A stretch of 64,000 bases of DNA from positions 1,054,001-1,118,000 of the forward strand of contig JAJHTX010000006.1 in the NCBI GenBank assembly GCA_032164295.1. Reading direction: 5' to 3'. How positions within the stretch are numbered: position 1 is the first letter of the stretch; each line of letters opens with the position of its first letter. This stretch comes from Inonotus obliquus. Its lineage: Eukaryota > Basidiomycota > Agaricomycetes > Hymenochaetales > Hymenochaetaceae. Of the stretch, positions 21,219 through 33,162 are shown in pieces. The notes below the pieces were generated by a model. It did no database searches, was not told the DNA's origin, and was given only the letters and a program-made list of their open reading frames with translations. The position numbers were made by a program, and so were the translations under genes.

Positions 21219-23531
21219 ATGGCCCAGAGTATGATCCAGGAGGAAATACAACCAGTAAGTCGTGTGGCTACGCGTATCTCGGTCTCAGAACCGTTGGCCA
21301 ACGACTCTGCTACGCAATTTGGGAGAGAAGATCGGGATTTTACGCGGACCAATTCCATTGCCTCTGGTTCAACTGCTCCTCATCAACACGAGAAGATCAA
21401 AACTAGTACTGCTGCTCAGGCCTCCACATCTACAGCAGCCGATATCGCTTCTCCTCCTCCTCTACCAGCACCTACTCCCTTCCAAGCACGATTTTGGAGT
21501 AATGATCCTGTTACGTCGATAAAGAGAAAGTTGTACATCAATATACTGGCGAAATCGACTCTTGTGGTTATTGTGGTTATATTCGCTGTGCTTTCGATAT
21601 TCTGGTCTTCGTTGTTCAATCTTCAGAGTTATGCGTATAGGCTTGAGGGATGGGTTATAGTGCGTTTTAGTCCTTCCTATTTGTTTACTACTATTGAGTA
21701 TTGCGTCTACTTATTGTTTTGTTACTGTAGGATTTTGATGGAGGAGTTATAGGACAAACGGTCATCCAGTCGTTTCAGAACATAACGGGACTACCACAAC
21801 AAATGACTTGGCGTGTTGTCGACGCGTCGCGTTTTCCTAATTTCCCGCAAGACGTCATGGATGCTGTTGTGGATGAGAGGACATGGGCTGCAGTGACTAG
21901 TGCGTCTTTCTTTGATCTAGCAGGTTAGAGGCGGGCGTTTATAATCTGACGCGACCATTTTGGGATATAAAGTCAATCCAGGGGCTTCGACTAACCTTAG
22001 TGTGGCCACTGTATCTGCGGATAGCTCGTATAATGGCTCACGAGCTGTTACTGTGTATGCAAATCAGGCACGGAATAACAATGGATAGTAAGTTCATACC
22101 ATTTTTTGAACAGCTATCATAGTATTCAACGTTTGTTTTCTAGTTCCACTTTTATTCTACCGATGGTAAGCCCCGTCCCTCTGTTCCTTTACGCAAAAAA
22201 AATGGATTATGCTGATGATTTTGTAGGTCAATCTGGGATTGACAAACGCTGCGCGAGCGTTCGCGACGCAGAACTCGCAGGAGCTTTCTGCGAATGGATT
22301 TATCAACGTGCAGAACTTGCTTGCACAGGCTCCGAATGTCGTTACAAATCCTTTGTTTTATACGATTTCCAACCTGAGGCCGTTTGATCGACCAGTGTAC
22401 GTACTTTGTGCCGGTCCCCCTGAAAATGGATCTTAACTTGTATTTTCCAGAGCTACTGCTGTTGACTATGTCGGACTGATCTATTTGCTTATCATTTCCG
22501 TGAGTGACTGTCTTGTGCCATCGAGAAGAATAACAAAGCCCTTATCTGTTTGATATTTTAGTTTATCGTCTGTGTAAGTGTCGGCTTGGACATTCGCTTT
22601 GTCGCTGTCAATCTGATATTCAAAATGATTCTAGATGATGAATTACCAAGCACGAGTTACCGTTACTGGCCTTAACGAACACCTCAAACTGAGCTCACTA
22701 ATCGCTTTACGAATCTTTATCCCCTTCGTTCTGTATTTCTTCGTGTCGGTATGTGCGCATTTGTCTGTTCCACCAACAAAGGTACTCATGGTATGGAACC
22801 AAGATTTTCTTCTCGCTCCTTAGTCTGGCTTTTCAAGCACCTTTCGATCGCTTGTACGTTGCCTTCATTTCACTTGCTCTCTTCATATTTATTGACGTCG
22901 TTGATAGCTTCGGGCATTCGGGTTTCGTTATTTATTGGATGATGAATTGGATGGGCATGTGTGCCATGTACGTTCCTGAGTACTTGACTTAAACTCTCGG
23001 AACTGACTTGTTGTCTGTGGATAGGGGATTGGCCATGGAATCTATGATCACAATACTTACTCCCGGTTTCATCCCATTTTTCCTCATTCTCTGGATTATA
23101 TGTGCGTATTCATTCATCTATTATTCACCTGACAAGGATATTGAACTATGAATATAGCAAATGTTTCCGTTTCATCTTTACCTATCGAGGTCCTCCCCGT
23201 TGTGTTCCGATACGGATACGCAGTACCTTTCTATAACATCTCACAAACCGTACGGACAATCCTTTTCAACACACGAAATTACAGTGCGTACTTTTAACAC
23301 CTTCACGGATGTATTCGAGTACTCATCACGTCCATTATCCCTCCCACTCACTCGCCTTCCTTGGATGTACATGCAGTCGGCCTCAACTTCGGCGTGCAAT
23401 TTGCTTGGATTGGTGTATCGTTAATATCGATGACATCATTTACAATTCTAATGCGGAAGTATGAGGAGCGTGCTTGGGCTCGGCGACGAGCAGACTCGGG
23501 CGCAGGTGATTCGAGACAAGGGAAACCTTAG
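21219..23531 (+). CDS. SNG1-family (DUF3533) multi-pass membrane protein
   Basis: Twelve exons fit one continuous frame of about 537 residues: 21219-21659, 21731-21899, 21973-22087, 22144-22165, 22227-22396, 22451-22499, 22562-22573, 22635-22748, 22804-22967, 23025-23101, 23158-23283, 23377-23531. After a polar N-terminus, SIKRKLYINILAKSTLVVIV begins the first membrane helix, followed by a large external domain (TWRVVDASRFPNFP, SYNGSRAVTVYANQARNNNG). Five or so helices follow in the C-terminal half (VDYVGLIYLLIIS, SLIALRIFIPFVLYFFVS, FVIYWMMNWMGMC, ITILTPGFIPFFLILWII, FAWIGVSLISMTSFTILM). This layout is that of yeast Sng1 and related fungal proteins linked to nitrosoguanidine and drug resistance and membrane stress. 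Function here is inferred from family resemblance. A 12-nt exon encodes FIVC. Confidence 0.85.
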
Positions 23532-25014
23532 GCTCAGGTTGCTCCGAATCTTTATATTCACATCTCAATCTTTTGTTTCGTTTTTCCTTCTCGTTTTTTC
23601 AATGTTGGGTTTTTGAGCAGAGTTTTGCTTACGCTTACAGCTTCATCATGCATGCATTTATGGACGGTCATTACTCATTACTATTCACTATTTTCGCTAT
23701 CTGTTATCTCTTTGTATCGCTATGTTTTACCCCTTTTGACTTTTGCGTTCATTTTAGCTGATTACTTGCTCATCCTGGTTTTCCTAATAAAAATTTATGT
23801 GGTTTTGCAGACATAGACACGCTTGTCATCTCGCATTCGTTACTGAAAATGCAATAAACCTTGCGTACATTATTGTGCGGAGCTTATCAATGGCAAACTT
23901 ATTTACTAGCCGGTAATATGCATAGGCGGAAGGGGGGGGGGAGACCCTCAATTCGGTCCATGGCATGGAAAACAAGTGCGGCGGACTAGTCCAGTCCTTA
24001 ATCTTATTATCTTTGAACCCATATATTTTGAATATCGCTACGAAGCACGGAACGGATCCACGACAAATGACAAACAACCTGTAACTATTCCTCAATCCTG
24101 ACTAAAACAATAGACAGAAGACAGAGATAGAAGATAAGAATGGCAGCTGGCAGCCCGCCGCCGGATCGACAGAAATAGGAGTCGAGATTTGAGGAAATAA
24201 CGTTCTTCCAGCCTTGAGGGGATTCTTGGGTTGGGTAGGAGGTGCAAGGAGGTGCAAGGGTAGACCGAGGGGCTTGGCAAGTTCGTGGCTCTTCGCCTGT
24301 CTTGTCTTCTTCGCCTCAGGTCCTCGGACTTCATACCTCATCCGACATCCGAATCGCCAGCGCCAACGAGACTGGGACATGTTATGATGGAGGTATGGTG
24401 GACAACAGACAACAGACAACGTTGGTTTGGTTACAAACGAATATTAATGGGTGATATGCGGAATTTGAGTGGGTTTAGAGAGGAAGATAATTTCCCGCAG
24501 TCGGAAGAGAATCGAAGAGAATAATAATGCCAGTGCGACTCGGAGATGTTAAGTGTTGTAATGAACTGAACCCGGGTTCGTTAGACTTTAGAACTCTAGC
24601 TTACCTCCGTCCACGGCGACTCGAAACTTATATCTATCTCATGTTTCAAACGGCCGTCTATCGCATTTGCGGGTTGCCGCTTACCGAAGAAGCACGGAAC
24701 ATACCGAAAAAGGCAACCCGATCAATTGCTTGTGTGAAAATCCGCAGTTCGTCTTGTAGCTCTTAGTAAGCACAGCATATAGTGTGCGTAGTGCGTTTTT
24801 TGTTACTGTATTTGACAGCATGAAGTAACCCACGCTCTTCCATATCGTTGATATTAAGTGGAGGAATGGGAAGGAGGTAGTCTGGGCGTGTCGTTTCTTT
24901 GTCCATCCCTCCCACCTCCCCTACCAGTATTTACTTGCTTATCTCTACTTCTCTGTATATACCTCCGCTGTGCACCTGTAATACGGCGCACGTATCTACA
25001 TAGTATCGGTCCTG
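23532..25014. other. Intergenic stretch with minor simple repeats
   Basis: About 1.5 kb without a supportable gene. It contains a G homopolymer of about ten bases near 23930, a doubled AGGAGGTGCA at 24237-24256, and ACAGACA repeats near 24405-24420. The stretch just before 25015 is C/T-rich and likely the promoter of the next gene. Confidence 0.45.
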
Positions 25015-26213
25015 ATGAACACGTGCAAATCGGTTTCGCGTTCGAGTGTAGCTCGAGGTGTACTTCTTTCGAGTCTTATAGCGACGGGAGAGTTGTTCGT
25101 TGAGGGTAGACCTGGACCAACTGGAGCGCTTCGTCCTCGTCAGACTCAATCGTGAGTTCTCCCATCGAAATTCAGCAGTAGTCATAGCATGGTTATACAT
25201 ACTAACAAACGTGTTCAGGTCAACTGCGACTACTAGCGTCGATACAGACGATACGGACACAGATACAGACGATGATGACGACGACGACGTAGATGAAGAC
25301 GGCGAGGACGGTCCAGTCACCCACTCCAACGGCATCATAGTCCATCACTCGGGTACTCTCACCTGGACGAGTACGTTGAGCGGTGGTAACGGGCCGTTGT
25401 CTACGCATTCCATGGGAGGAACGGCTCCAGCGGGAAGTTTACCTACAGGCTCGGGAGGAGGGTTTTTCAATCCTACCGGTAGTAGTGGGAATGATAACGA
25501 TCCTGCCGAAGCTACAATCAATGGAGGTAATGCGGCGCTAGCTGCGAGTGGAGGAGGTATCAGTGGAGGAGCAATTGGTGGGATTGTAATCGGTGTTGGT
25601 GCGTTTTTTCTTTTTTTCCTTTTTTTCGATCAGAAAGTTTTTCCTGGGATTGATATTTTTATTTTCTTCGATTGTGATATTAGGTTCCATACTTGGGATT
25701 GGATTCTTCCTATTTCGTTGTTCGAAACGTCGACGTGCAATGAAGAAGAGAAGGGAGGTCACGAAAAGAGATTTACTCCTCGGCCCTCCGTACGTGAGAG
25801 CCACACATCCAACCGACATAAAAGATCCCCAAATGACCACGGCAAACAATTCATCTTCTCGCCGGTCCGGTCTCTATCGAACACCGAGCAGAAACACACT
25901 CCCACAAATCCCATTCGACACACCAGCATACATGTCAACAGATAACCTCGCCTCATATGCATACGCACAAACACATATGCAGCGAGACTCGACCGTATTA
26001 TCCTATTCTTCCCCAATTGATTCTTCGGGCACGACGACAGTCCGCGAAAGCACCGGATTCGGGCATGCGAGTTTGCATGAAGAGTTGCTTGTCAGGCAGA
26101 AAGAACTCGAAGCACGGATGGAGCAGATGCACGAAAGTCGTAGTGACTCGTCGGACTGGAACCATTCTGTTAGCACCATGAATCCGCCCCCACCACAGTA
26201 TCGCGAACATTGA
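25015..26213 (+). CDS. Single-pass transmembrane protein with Asp-rich and Gly-rich ectodomain
   Basis: Three exons (25015-25151, 25219-25598, 25684-26213) give 348 residues. The ATG at 25015 starts MNTCKSVSRSSVARG, then VLLSSLIATGELFVEG, which could act as a signal sequence. An acidic tract of alternating Asp and Thr follows the first intron (TDDTDTDTDDDDDDDVDEDG), then a Gly/Ser/Thr-rich stalk. The membrane helix is formed across the second intron: GGAIGGIVIGVGSILGIGFF, followed by the stop-transfer RCSKRRRAMKKRR. The tail is Ser-rich with a short charged, possibly coiled segment (EELLVRQKELEARMEQM) and ends PPPPQYREH. The general design is that of fungal cell-surface sensors and Skg6-like proteins; I do not recognise a named family. 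The acidic tract is unusual. Confidence 0.7.
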
Positions 26214-26427
26214 AATTGTAACCGAATCCCTTCTTCGCCGTCACTTGTATACCACATCCTGTTGACTTGGGGACTTTGTAGAAATAGCCTCGGTCTTGGA
26301 CTTTGCCAGATATTATGTTTATTCTTCGAGGTACAATGGACAGGTCAGCCACTGAGCATTAGTTCGACAATTAGGACAACAGCAAGATCAGAGGTTCTTG
26401 GAACGGAGAGACACCAGGCAAGCATGA

Positions 26428-28509
26428 TCAAAATTCCAGAGCGTCGTTAATTTTCTGGACCACATAACGGACAAGAGGGCTGGAGACGTTTGTGGTTCCA
26501 TGGTTCGAAGTGGCATCTTCAGCTTCTTCCTCGTGGGAATTCCGATCAGAGGGTAACGAGTACAGAACTTCTATCTCAGCTTTGCGCCGAATATGCAGCA
26601 TTTGCATGAGTTCTCGCCTAATGCAATACAGAAGAAATGGAATGGACGATCAGATTAAGACGTGAAGCATACTGGATACTCACTTCCACGGAGCAGGAAG
26701 ATCGTTACTCGACCGCAGCAAGGTCAAGGCCTATACGACACTACATAAGTATGCAAGGCGGGCTCCAAAGTGAATAGACGTACCTTTCGTTGATCATGGA
26801 CGGTAATGGGGAGGAGCGCATCTCGATCCAGACCCATTCTTCCGGCAAAACATTAGCTGTGATGAACGGCAGCAACTACCAGCAGGAAAACGTACTTAAT
26901 AACCTCTTCAGTAGAGACGCCAATCCATTCAACTCGCTCAGCAGCCAGATTCTCGTTTTCGTGACGCATGCTAGCACTTCCATACTTATAGACAGAGACA
27001 ATGTCGAGACCATAAGCATCCGCATCAACCAGGGCGAGGATAGGGATACTAGTAGAGCAAAGCACAGAGAGGACCAGAGCTCAGTCACAAAGTATGTAAG
27101 CAGCTAGAGTAAGTTATACTTCTCAGGCATATTGTCGGAGAACGACTTGACCAGTTGACGCGTCGCAAGATCAGGGTAGCCTTTGCCCTACAGTTCGGTT
27201 AGCGTAACCACCCAACACTGCACAAGCATTCAGTAGTGGGTCATGTTACCGTGATAAGGAGACCAGGACCGGGAAGAGTCGAATGATTTGTCAGACCTGC
27301 ACCTCGCAATGTTTGAAAGACGGCCTGGATCACAGGAACGATAATAAGTTGGTGGATGCGCCTCGAACAATACGACTCACGTCCTTCTCCACAACTAGGA
27401 TCCAGGCGATATCTTGGCTGATGTTGAATTCGACAATGTCTTGCGCATGGGGAATTAGTGACGGCTACTCACGTTAGAAAAGCCTACACCAGGTAGGATA
27501 AAGAAAAATGGTTACCTGAGTATCGTGGCCAATCACAGTAGTCCCATCACATAGGTTAATGGAAAGTGTCGAGCCACAGAATAAGCCTTTAGACGAGGCT
27601 CTCTAGGTTCACGTCAGTCAGCTTCAAGCCATTCAAACAAGCATCGGAATCACAATGTTCAAGTCCGAACGATTGACGGAAAACGTTGCAGCTAAATCGT
27701 CCACCAGCTAGAAGCCAACGGCATTCAACAGCAACTACTGTGATGAAGGAGTTTGATTACCGCATCTACTATCGCCTGGCTTCTGAATAAGGAAACGTCC
27801 CTATAAAAGAGGTCCCTAAGCGCAATAAAATCAGCATACAAACACCAAAATGAACTGAACCGAGGCTAACCTTTTGGTCAATGGAACATCACTAAGGAGA
27901 GCTTCGTGCGCTTGGTCCGCAACTTTCAATACTTGCGCTACAGATGTTGCTTAATCCAGGTGCTCCAAATGCTACGGAATGCACTGACCAGGTGATTTTG
28001 CAGAAGGGCCTTTCCCTTTTCTAGGAAACTGGACTGACCGCGTTTTATATACTCTATGAAGGTACATGAGAGACCATGAAACTGAGACTATTAGGAATGA
28101 CTGACCCGTTACCGGAACCTTGAGTGCTCATCCTGCTTGCCATTTCGAGAACAATCTTTTTCGGAGGACGAGGTACGTCTGTTTGTGAGTTTGACGAGTA
28201 CCCGGAGTCTTTCCTCGACCTGGGCGTCAATGATGCAGTTAATTGAGAAAGGAAAGATAGGGCGAGGTTCTCGAGACAAGAAATCGTCTCAGATCTTTTT
28301 GATATGTCAGATACCAGCATTAATGTGGCCTAAAAGATTTACTGTTTCGCATCCAGTTCGGATTCATCCTCAATACCTTCATCGTCGGAAACGGAGAATG
28401 CGTCCATATCCTCTGCGTCACCCTCTTCGTCTAGCATATCATCTAATGCAGGACGCATGCAAACATCTGAATGCATACCCGTAATATCGGTGCCCTCGGT
28501 GCCCTGCAT
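26428..28509 (-). CDS. SPO11: SPO11, meiotic double-strand-break protein (topoisomerase VI A-like)
   Basis: About a dozen small exons on the minus strand read as SPO11. The ATG at 28509 starts MQGTEGTDITG; exon 1 ends at 28343. Recognisable pieces in order are CLENLALSFLSQLTASL, ADQAHEALLSDVPLTKR, then DLFYRDVSLFRSQAIVDAV with the catalytic Tyr of the 5Y-CAP/winged-helix domain, VDDLAATFSVNRSDLNI, RASSKGLFCGSTLSINL, IAWILVVEKD, FQTLRGAGLTNHSTLPGPG, GKGYPDLATRQLVKSFSDN, and the Toprim segment ILALVDADAYGLDIVSVYKY with GSASMRHENENLAAERVEWI. The Toprim acidic residues (E of VVEKD, DAD) are present. The tail ends PLVRYVVQKINDALEF at 26428. SPO11 cuts DNA in meiotic prophase by covalent attachment through the tyrosine, starting recombination. 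Usual YY is FY here; the second tyrosine, taken as the catalytic one, is kept. Confidence 0.9.
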
Positions 28510-28754
28510 CTCGATCTGAGGGCTGTAAATGGGTGAGAATGAAGTTCAACAGAGAGTGTGGACGCGAGCGGGACACGTGGTTGCATCATCCCGTGACCAG
28601 AAAATCAAAGGGGGGAAACCAAAAGAAATAAACGCAAGCAGTGTATCCCATTACATAGCGGTCGTTGAACGGCGAGGATGCGGCAATAAGGAATCGCATA
28701 ACATTCATTTGCGAGACCTGTGCGTGGCGAGTCATGAAGCAGAGTCAGTTGTTT
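28510..28754. other. Intergenic, upstream of SPO11
   Basis: Short upstream region of SPO11 running into a terminal-inverted-repeat element; nothing further was recognised. Confidence 0.4.
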
Positions 28755-29589
28755 TGGTACCTGGCACGGCCTATGTAATTTCCGTGACATTCCCACGGTC
28801 CCTCCCATGGCTAAGCGGCGATCGACGCACGGATTCACCTGTTTCACTTTTTGTTTTGAGATTCGATGGCTTGTCCTGTCCTCCACCACACTAAATAAAA
28901 TCCGAAAAAATATCCAAAAATTATTTTTTGAGATTCTGAGCAAGACTGTCAAAAAAAATCAAAAAAAGTACCTACCAAATGTCAAGATATGGCGATTTTA
29001 GATGCATATATAAATAACTAAGACATTTCTACAAAATTTTTTTTGTACAAAATCTTTATTTTTCCTTAAGATTCAGATATGTGAAAGAAACACAATGAAA
29101 GAGCACGAATTCATTGAGCTATTAAGCATATATGCTGCTGTGTCTATTGTATATGCTGATCTCCACACCAGTAAGTCGATTTTTTTCGCAAATTGTTGAC
29201 AGGACTACCCTAATACACTCATACATAGTGCACAAGCAGTTTTAAAGGTGTTTTATAAGTGTTTTCCAGAGGAAGATATGGTCGTGCAAAAAAGCCAAAA
29301 TAAGATCACGTGACACATAAACGAAAACAAGCATGTGTATTCTGCTTGAACATCACCTACAATAGACTTGTACTTGATATATTTCACATTGGATAGCTAT
29401 TCTAAGCCTTTTTGTGTTGAAAGAAAGGGACAAATAACTCGAACTCTGTGGAACTACATATTCAAGGGATTTAGTGGGGGACGGAAAGTGGTCCATGAAG
29501 ATCGACGCAAGCTACCATAAATGGAAATTATGTAAAACTCCGACCGGGTAAAAGTGTCACGGATTTTTCACAGGCCGTGCCAGGCACCA
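28755..29589. mobile_element. Non-autonomous DNA element with imperfect terminal inverted repeats
   Basis: The left end (28755 on) reads TGGTACCTGGCACGGCCTAT, then GTAATTTCCGTGACATTCC. The reverse complement of the right end (29589 back) reads TGGTGCCTGGCACGGCCTGT, then GAAAAATCCGTGACACTTTTACC. The match covers about 45 bp with a few mismatches. The 835-bp interior is very AT-rich and has no open frame of note. No clear target-site duplication was found. It is probably a decayed or non-autonomous DNA transposon; the superfamily cannot be told by eye. Confidence 0.65.
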
Positions 29590-29616
29590 CCTTTCCTTCA
29601 ACCACCACCATCGAGC

Positions 29617-30440
29617 GTGGAAAACTCCCTCTCCCTCCCTTCATTCCGTCCGCCTCACCAGTGTAGTTCTGGGGAGTCTGCACTTTATGGTGTCTCCCCT
29701 GCAACATCAGGTTGTTCAGCTTTATGCTGTCTCCTGCTTGCTGTGGGGTTAATCTCTTTTATGCGCGATGTAAGTCGTGCTCGCCTCCCTCGTCGGGCGA
29801 ACTGGTGAAACCCAGTCTAAAAACTATCCTTTGTCCTACCCCCTAGTAGGGGTCCATTCTCACCACCCTTGTTCGCGCACTGTAGACTGTCCTGGCGGCT
29901 TCGGGGCTGGGTTAGTTGCTGTAATGGCGCACCGCAGTTGCGCGCTGGGGCACCCGATTCTTCCCTCCGGACTGGAGATAAGGAGTGGTCATGTGGATAA
30001 GGAGGATATACCCGTGTAAGTCGGGGAGTGACGGACGGCGGCGGTGCAGGGCCACGAGGTCTTGAGCCTGTAATGGGCTTCTACGGGGGCCGGGAAGGCC
30101 TTCCTATGACGACACCATTGCGAGTAGGGCCGTAAAGCAGGAGGGCTCGAGGACGGTTGTTACGCCGGTAACCAGGCCGGATGCCATCGGATATGGCCAA
30201 CCTATTCACTTCGGGTAGGAAAGTACCTGCGGGGAAACTGCACCTTTTGCAGGTGTAACTGAAAGACGTAGAAGTTGCGAGCTGCGACGGGGATCATCTG
30301 GGCTGGGCCATTCTGGGTTTCAGGTTAGGGGGGGAGGGTCATCCGAGTTGGAGGGGGTTTTTCTTCTGCAATATCCTTTTGTAGATTGTTTTCCTCCTCC
30401 CTTTTCCTACCATAAGTGCCGGTCGAAATCCCGGTGTATG
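29617..30440. other. GC-rich, hairpin-containing stretch, possible retroelement 5' region
   Basis: Abruptly GC-rich next to the AT-rich element on its left. It holds several short inverted repeats, for example CCCCTAGTAGGGG near 29851 and ACCTGC with GCAGGT near 30230-30260, and ends near 30440 with GGTCGAAATCCCGG, which resembles a tRNA T-arm. No long open frame is present. The texture resembles 5' leaders of fungal non-LTR retrotransposons or a SINE-like sequence, but I could not recognise it, and the call is an inference from composition only. Confidence 0.35.
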
Positions 30441-30608
30441 TACTCTCACTGTATTGTGTATATCACTATGCAATACAACACTGTTAAGGCACCAGTTGTT
30501 TTGCCACAGAGTCATATCGAGTCACGTTATTTCTCCGATAAATGTATTCCAAGCGCCGCTCCTAGGCTAGTTCACCAATTCAGCACACTCACAGTTCAGT
30601 TGAAAACC

Positions 30609-33162
30609 ATGGCGACTCTCCGCAGCTTTCAAAACGAAATTGAAGACATACATCAGAAAGAACTTGCAAGACAGCGCTCGTCCGGCACTGCAGAGTATGA
30701 GAAGGAGAACAGAAATCCTTCTTCTAGCGGAAGCAACAGTACTGGTCTGTCTGGGAAGGACTTGGACGGCACAGAAAATGACTCTGACCTCGATGGCGAG
30801 CTACAGGCACGTACAGATTATTCGGAGTCTGTGATGTTGCACCTGAACACCCTGATAGGTTTTATTACTATCCGAGAATGAAGAAGAGCGAGAGCGTGCT
30901 CGAGACATACTAGCTGGATTATTGACGAACCACAAGGGCGAATACATTCTTCGATTAGGATCGCGTCCAAAGCCATCCCATCTGTTCAACGGAGACGTTT
31001 CGACCAGCGCGGATGGTTGGATAGGGATTCCGCGAACCGGGCATGAGCTACAGAGACTGTGTGGCGAAGTTACTTCCCTGGTGGAGGAAATTGGCGGAAA
31101 GGTGAGTATCACTAGGATATGCCTTCAACGCTCTGTACTTACCATTTCCAGGCTTCGACACTGTATCCTTACTCAGATTCTCCATGCCGAACTGCATTAT
31201 TATTACGGCTGGCTCCGCCAAACGTCTCTCTTCTCCCAGAAGTCCGGGTTGCTGTGGTCGGTAACGTGGATAGTGGGAAATCTACGACATTAGGCGTCCT
31301 CACTAGGGGTATTTTCCTGTTATTCTCATACTTGGTTAATAATAGTTGATAATGTGCAAAAATAGGGGGCCTGGATGACGGGAGAGGTCGAGCGCGAGTC
31401 GGACTATTCCGCCACAAACACGAGATAGAAACGGGAAGGACATCAAGTGTCGGCATGGAGGTCCGTGCACTAATGCGGTTCCTACACAGTATTCATAATG
31501 GCTCATTTAAACGTTCAGATCTTAGGATTTGCAACATCAGGCGAAGCGATCCTTCCGAAGACTGCTGCATCTACCGACACCGATGTAATCCGAAGAGAGA
31601 AGCTTGGCTGGGACGAAATTACAAAGCAATCTGCAAAGGTTGTCTCATTTATCGGCGAGTTCTTTGGTTATGTTGCATCGCTTATATTGACCATACAACA
31701 GATTTGGCTGGACACGAAAAGTACCTGAAAACAACTTTGTATGGCCTGACCTCTGGGTCACCATCTTGTGTGATGCTCATGGTTGGTGGAAACGCCGGCC
31801 TGATCGGCATGTCGAAAGAGCACCTCGCCATTTCACTGGCTCTTAATGTGCCAGTAGTGGTCTGTATTACTAAGGTACAGGATTGAGATTACTCTGAAGG
31901 CGAAGGAAAGATACTGAATATGACGTGAGTAGATTGATATGACTCCTCCAAACGTGCTCGCAGAGACCATCAAGCAAGTGACGAAGATACTCAAGAGCCC
32001 GGGGTGTCGCAAGACACCTGTGTTCGTGAAGTCACTGGAAGTCGCTGTCGAGTTGTCCCAGGTCTTCGCGACAGAACGGTAAGGAAGACGATATCCAACT
32101 GTCAGCATGTAGTTAATACTCTGGAAAGGTTGTGTCCCATATTCCAGGTGTCTAACGTGACTGGAGAGGGGCTCGATCTCGTTCGAACCTTCCTAAATTT
32201 GCTACCTTCTAGTGAAGGCGATCCGAACAAATTCGCCGCCGACCAGCCCCTAGAGGTGATTAGTTCAGTACTTAACATTCTCACCCACAACTGATAATTT
32301 GTAGTATTCTATCACCGAAATCTGGTCCGTGCCCTACGTTGGCACTGTTGTTAACGGTATCATTAATTCGGGGCGGGTGAAAGTCGGTGATCCAATCTAT
32401 CTTGGACCGGACTCAAATGGAAACTGGCACACCACTGCAATTAAGAGCATACAACGCAAACGGTACAATCTTGTTATTTTGCGGCTTCCGTCAGTATTCT
32501 GACTGCTCATAACACTACAGAGCACCTGTGACAACCGCTGATGCGGGACAGTGCGTCTCTTTTGCCCTGAAAAGAATGCGCCGGACTGCTGTGCGGAAGG
32601 GTATGATTATCGCCGCGAAGACCGACAATCCACCTCGAGGTATGGTGTATTGTACAGAGGGAGTTCGCGCTCTACTGATGTCACTTCCATAGCAATCCGT
32701 CAATTCAAAGGACAAGTTCTCATTCTCTAGTAAGTAGGATACCCTGCTGCGCGGATAAACAGAGCTAAGTTTCGCAGCCACAACACGACGATGCAGAAAG
32801 GCTATCAGGTTTGTAGCACTGTTTACCGATGCAAGCCATTCCTAACAATTGATTCTATAGGCAATGATGCACTGCGGAGTGAGTTGCCACCTACCATGGT
32901 CTTTGGCATTAATTCATGTCTCTATCAGGCCGTTCGACAGACAGTAAGAATCATTGATATGGACAACCCCCAGGGAGTCCTGCGAACTGGTGATCGCGCA
33001 ACGGTCACTTTCGAGTTCGTCTCGCACCCAGAGTTCATCAAGGTAGGGATGAAGCTACTTTTCCGAGAGGGAAAGACCAAGGTATTGCTTCTCGCGTGTT
33101 GCTGGTAATCACGTAATGCTCACTATTCTTAGGGTCTGGGCGTCATCACTGAGTTATTATGA
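30609..33162 (+). CDS. GTPBP1/2-like translational GTPase
   Basis: A gene with more than ten introns, starting MATLRSFQNEIEDIH at 30609. The N-terminal region (GLLTNHKGEYILRLGSR, LVEEIGGK) is typical of the GTPBP1 group. The G domain has P-loop VAVVGNVDSGKSTTLGVL, G3 FIDLAGHEKYLKTTLYGL, VMLMVGGNAGLIGMSKEHLA, and G4 CITKIDMTPP. Beta-barrel domains follow (EIWSVPYVGTVVNGIINSG, VGDPIYLGPD) and the family end MHCGAVRQTVRIIDMD, VLRTGDRATVTFEF, LLFREGKTKGLGVI. GTPBP1 proteins are EF-Tu/eEF1A relatives linked to ribosome rescue and mRNA surveillance in animals; the fungal role is less known. Two introns appear to have GC donors: 30807-30858 (frame needs LQVLLLSENEEE) and 31655-31701 (frame needs FIDLAGHEKY). 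Confidence 0.88.

Noticed and set aside
23930..24420. G homopolymer and short tandem repeats
   Set aside because: Too short to be more than simple-sequence noise; no array structure.
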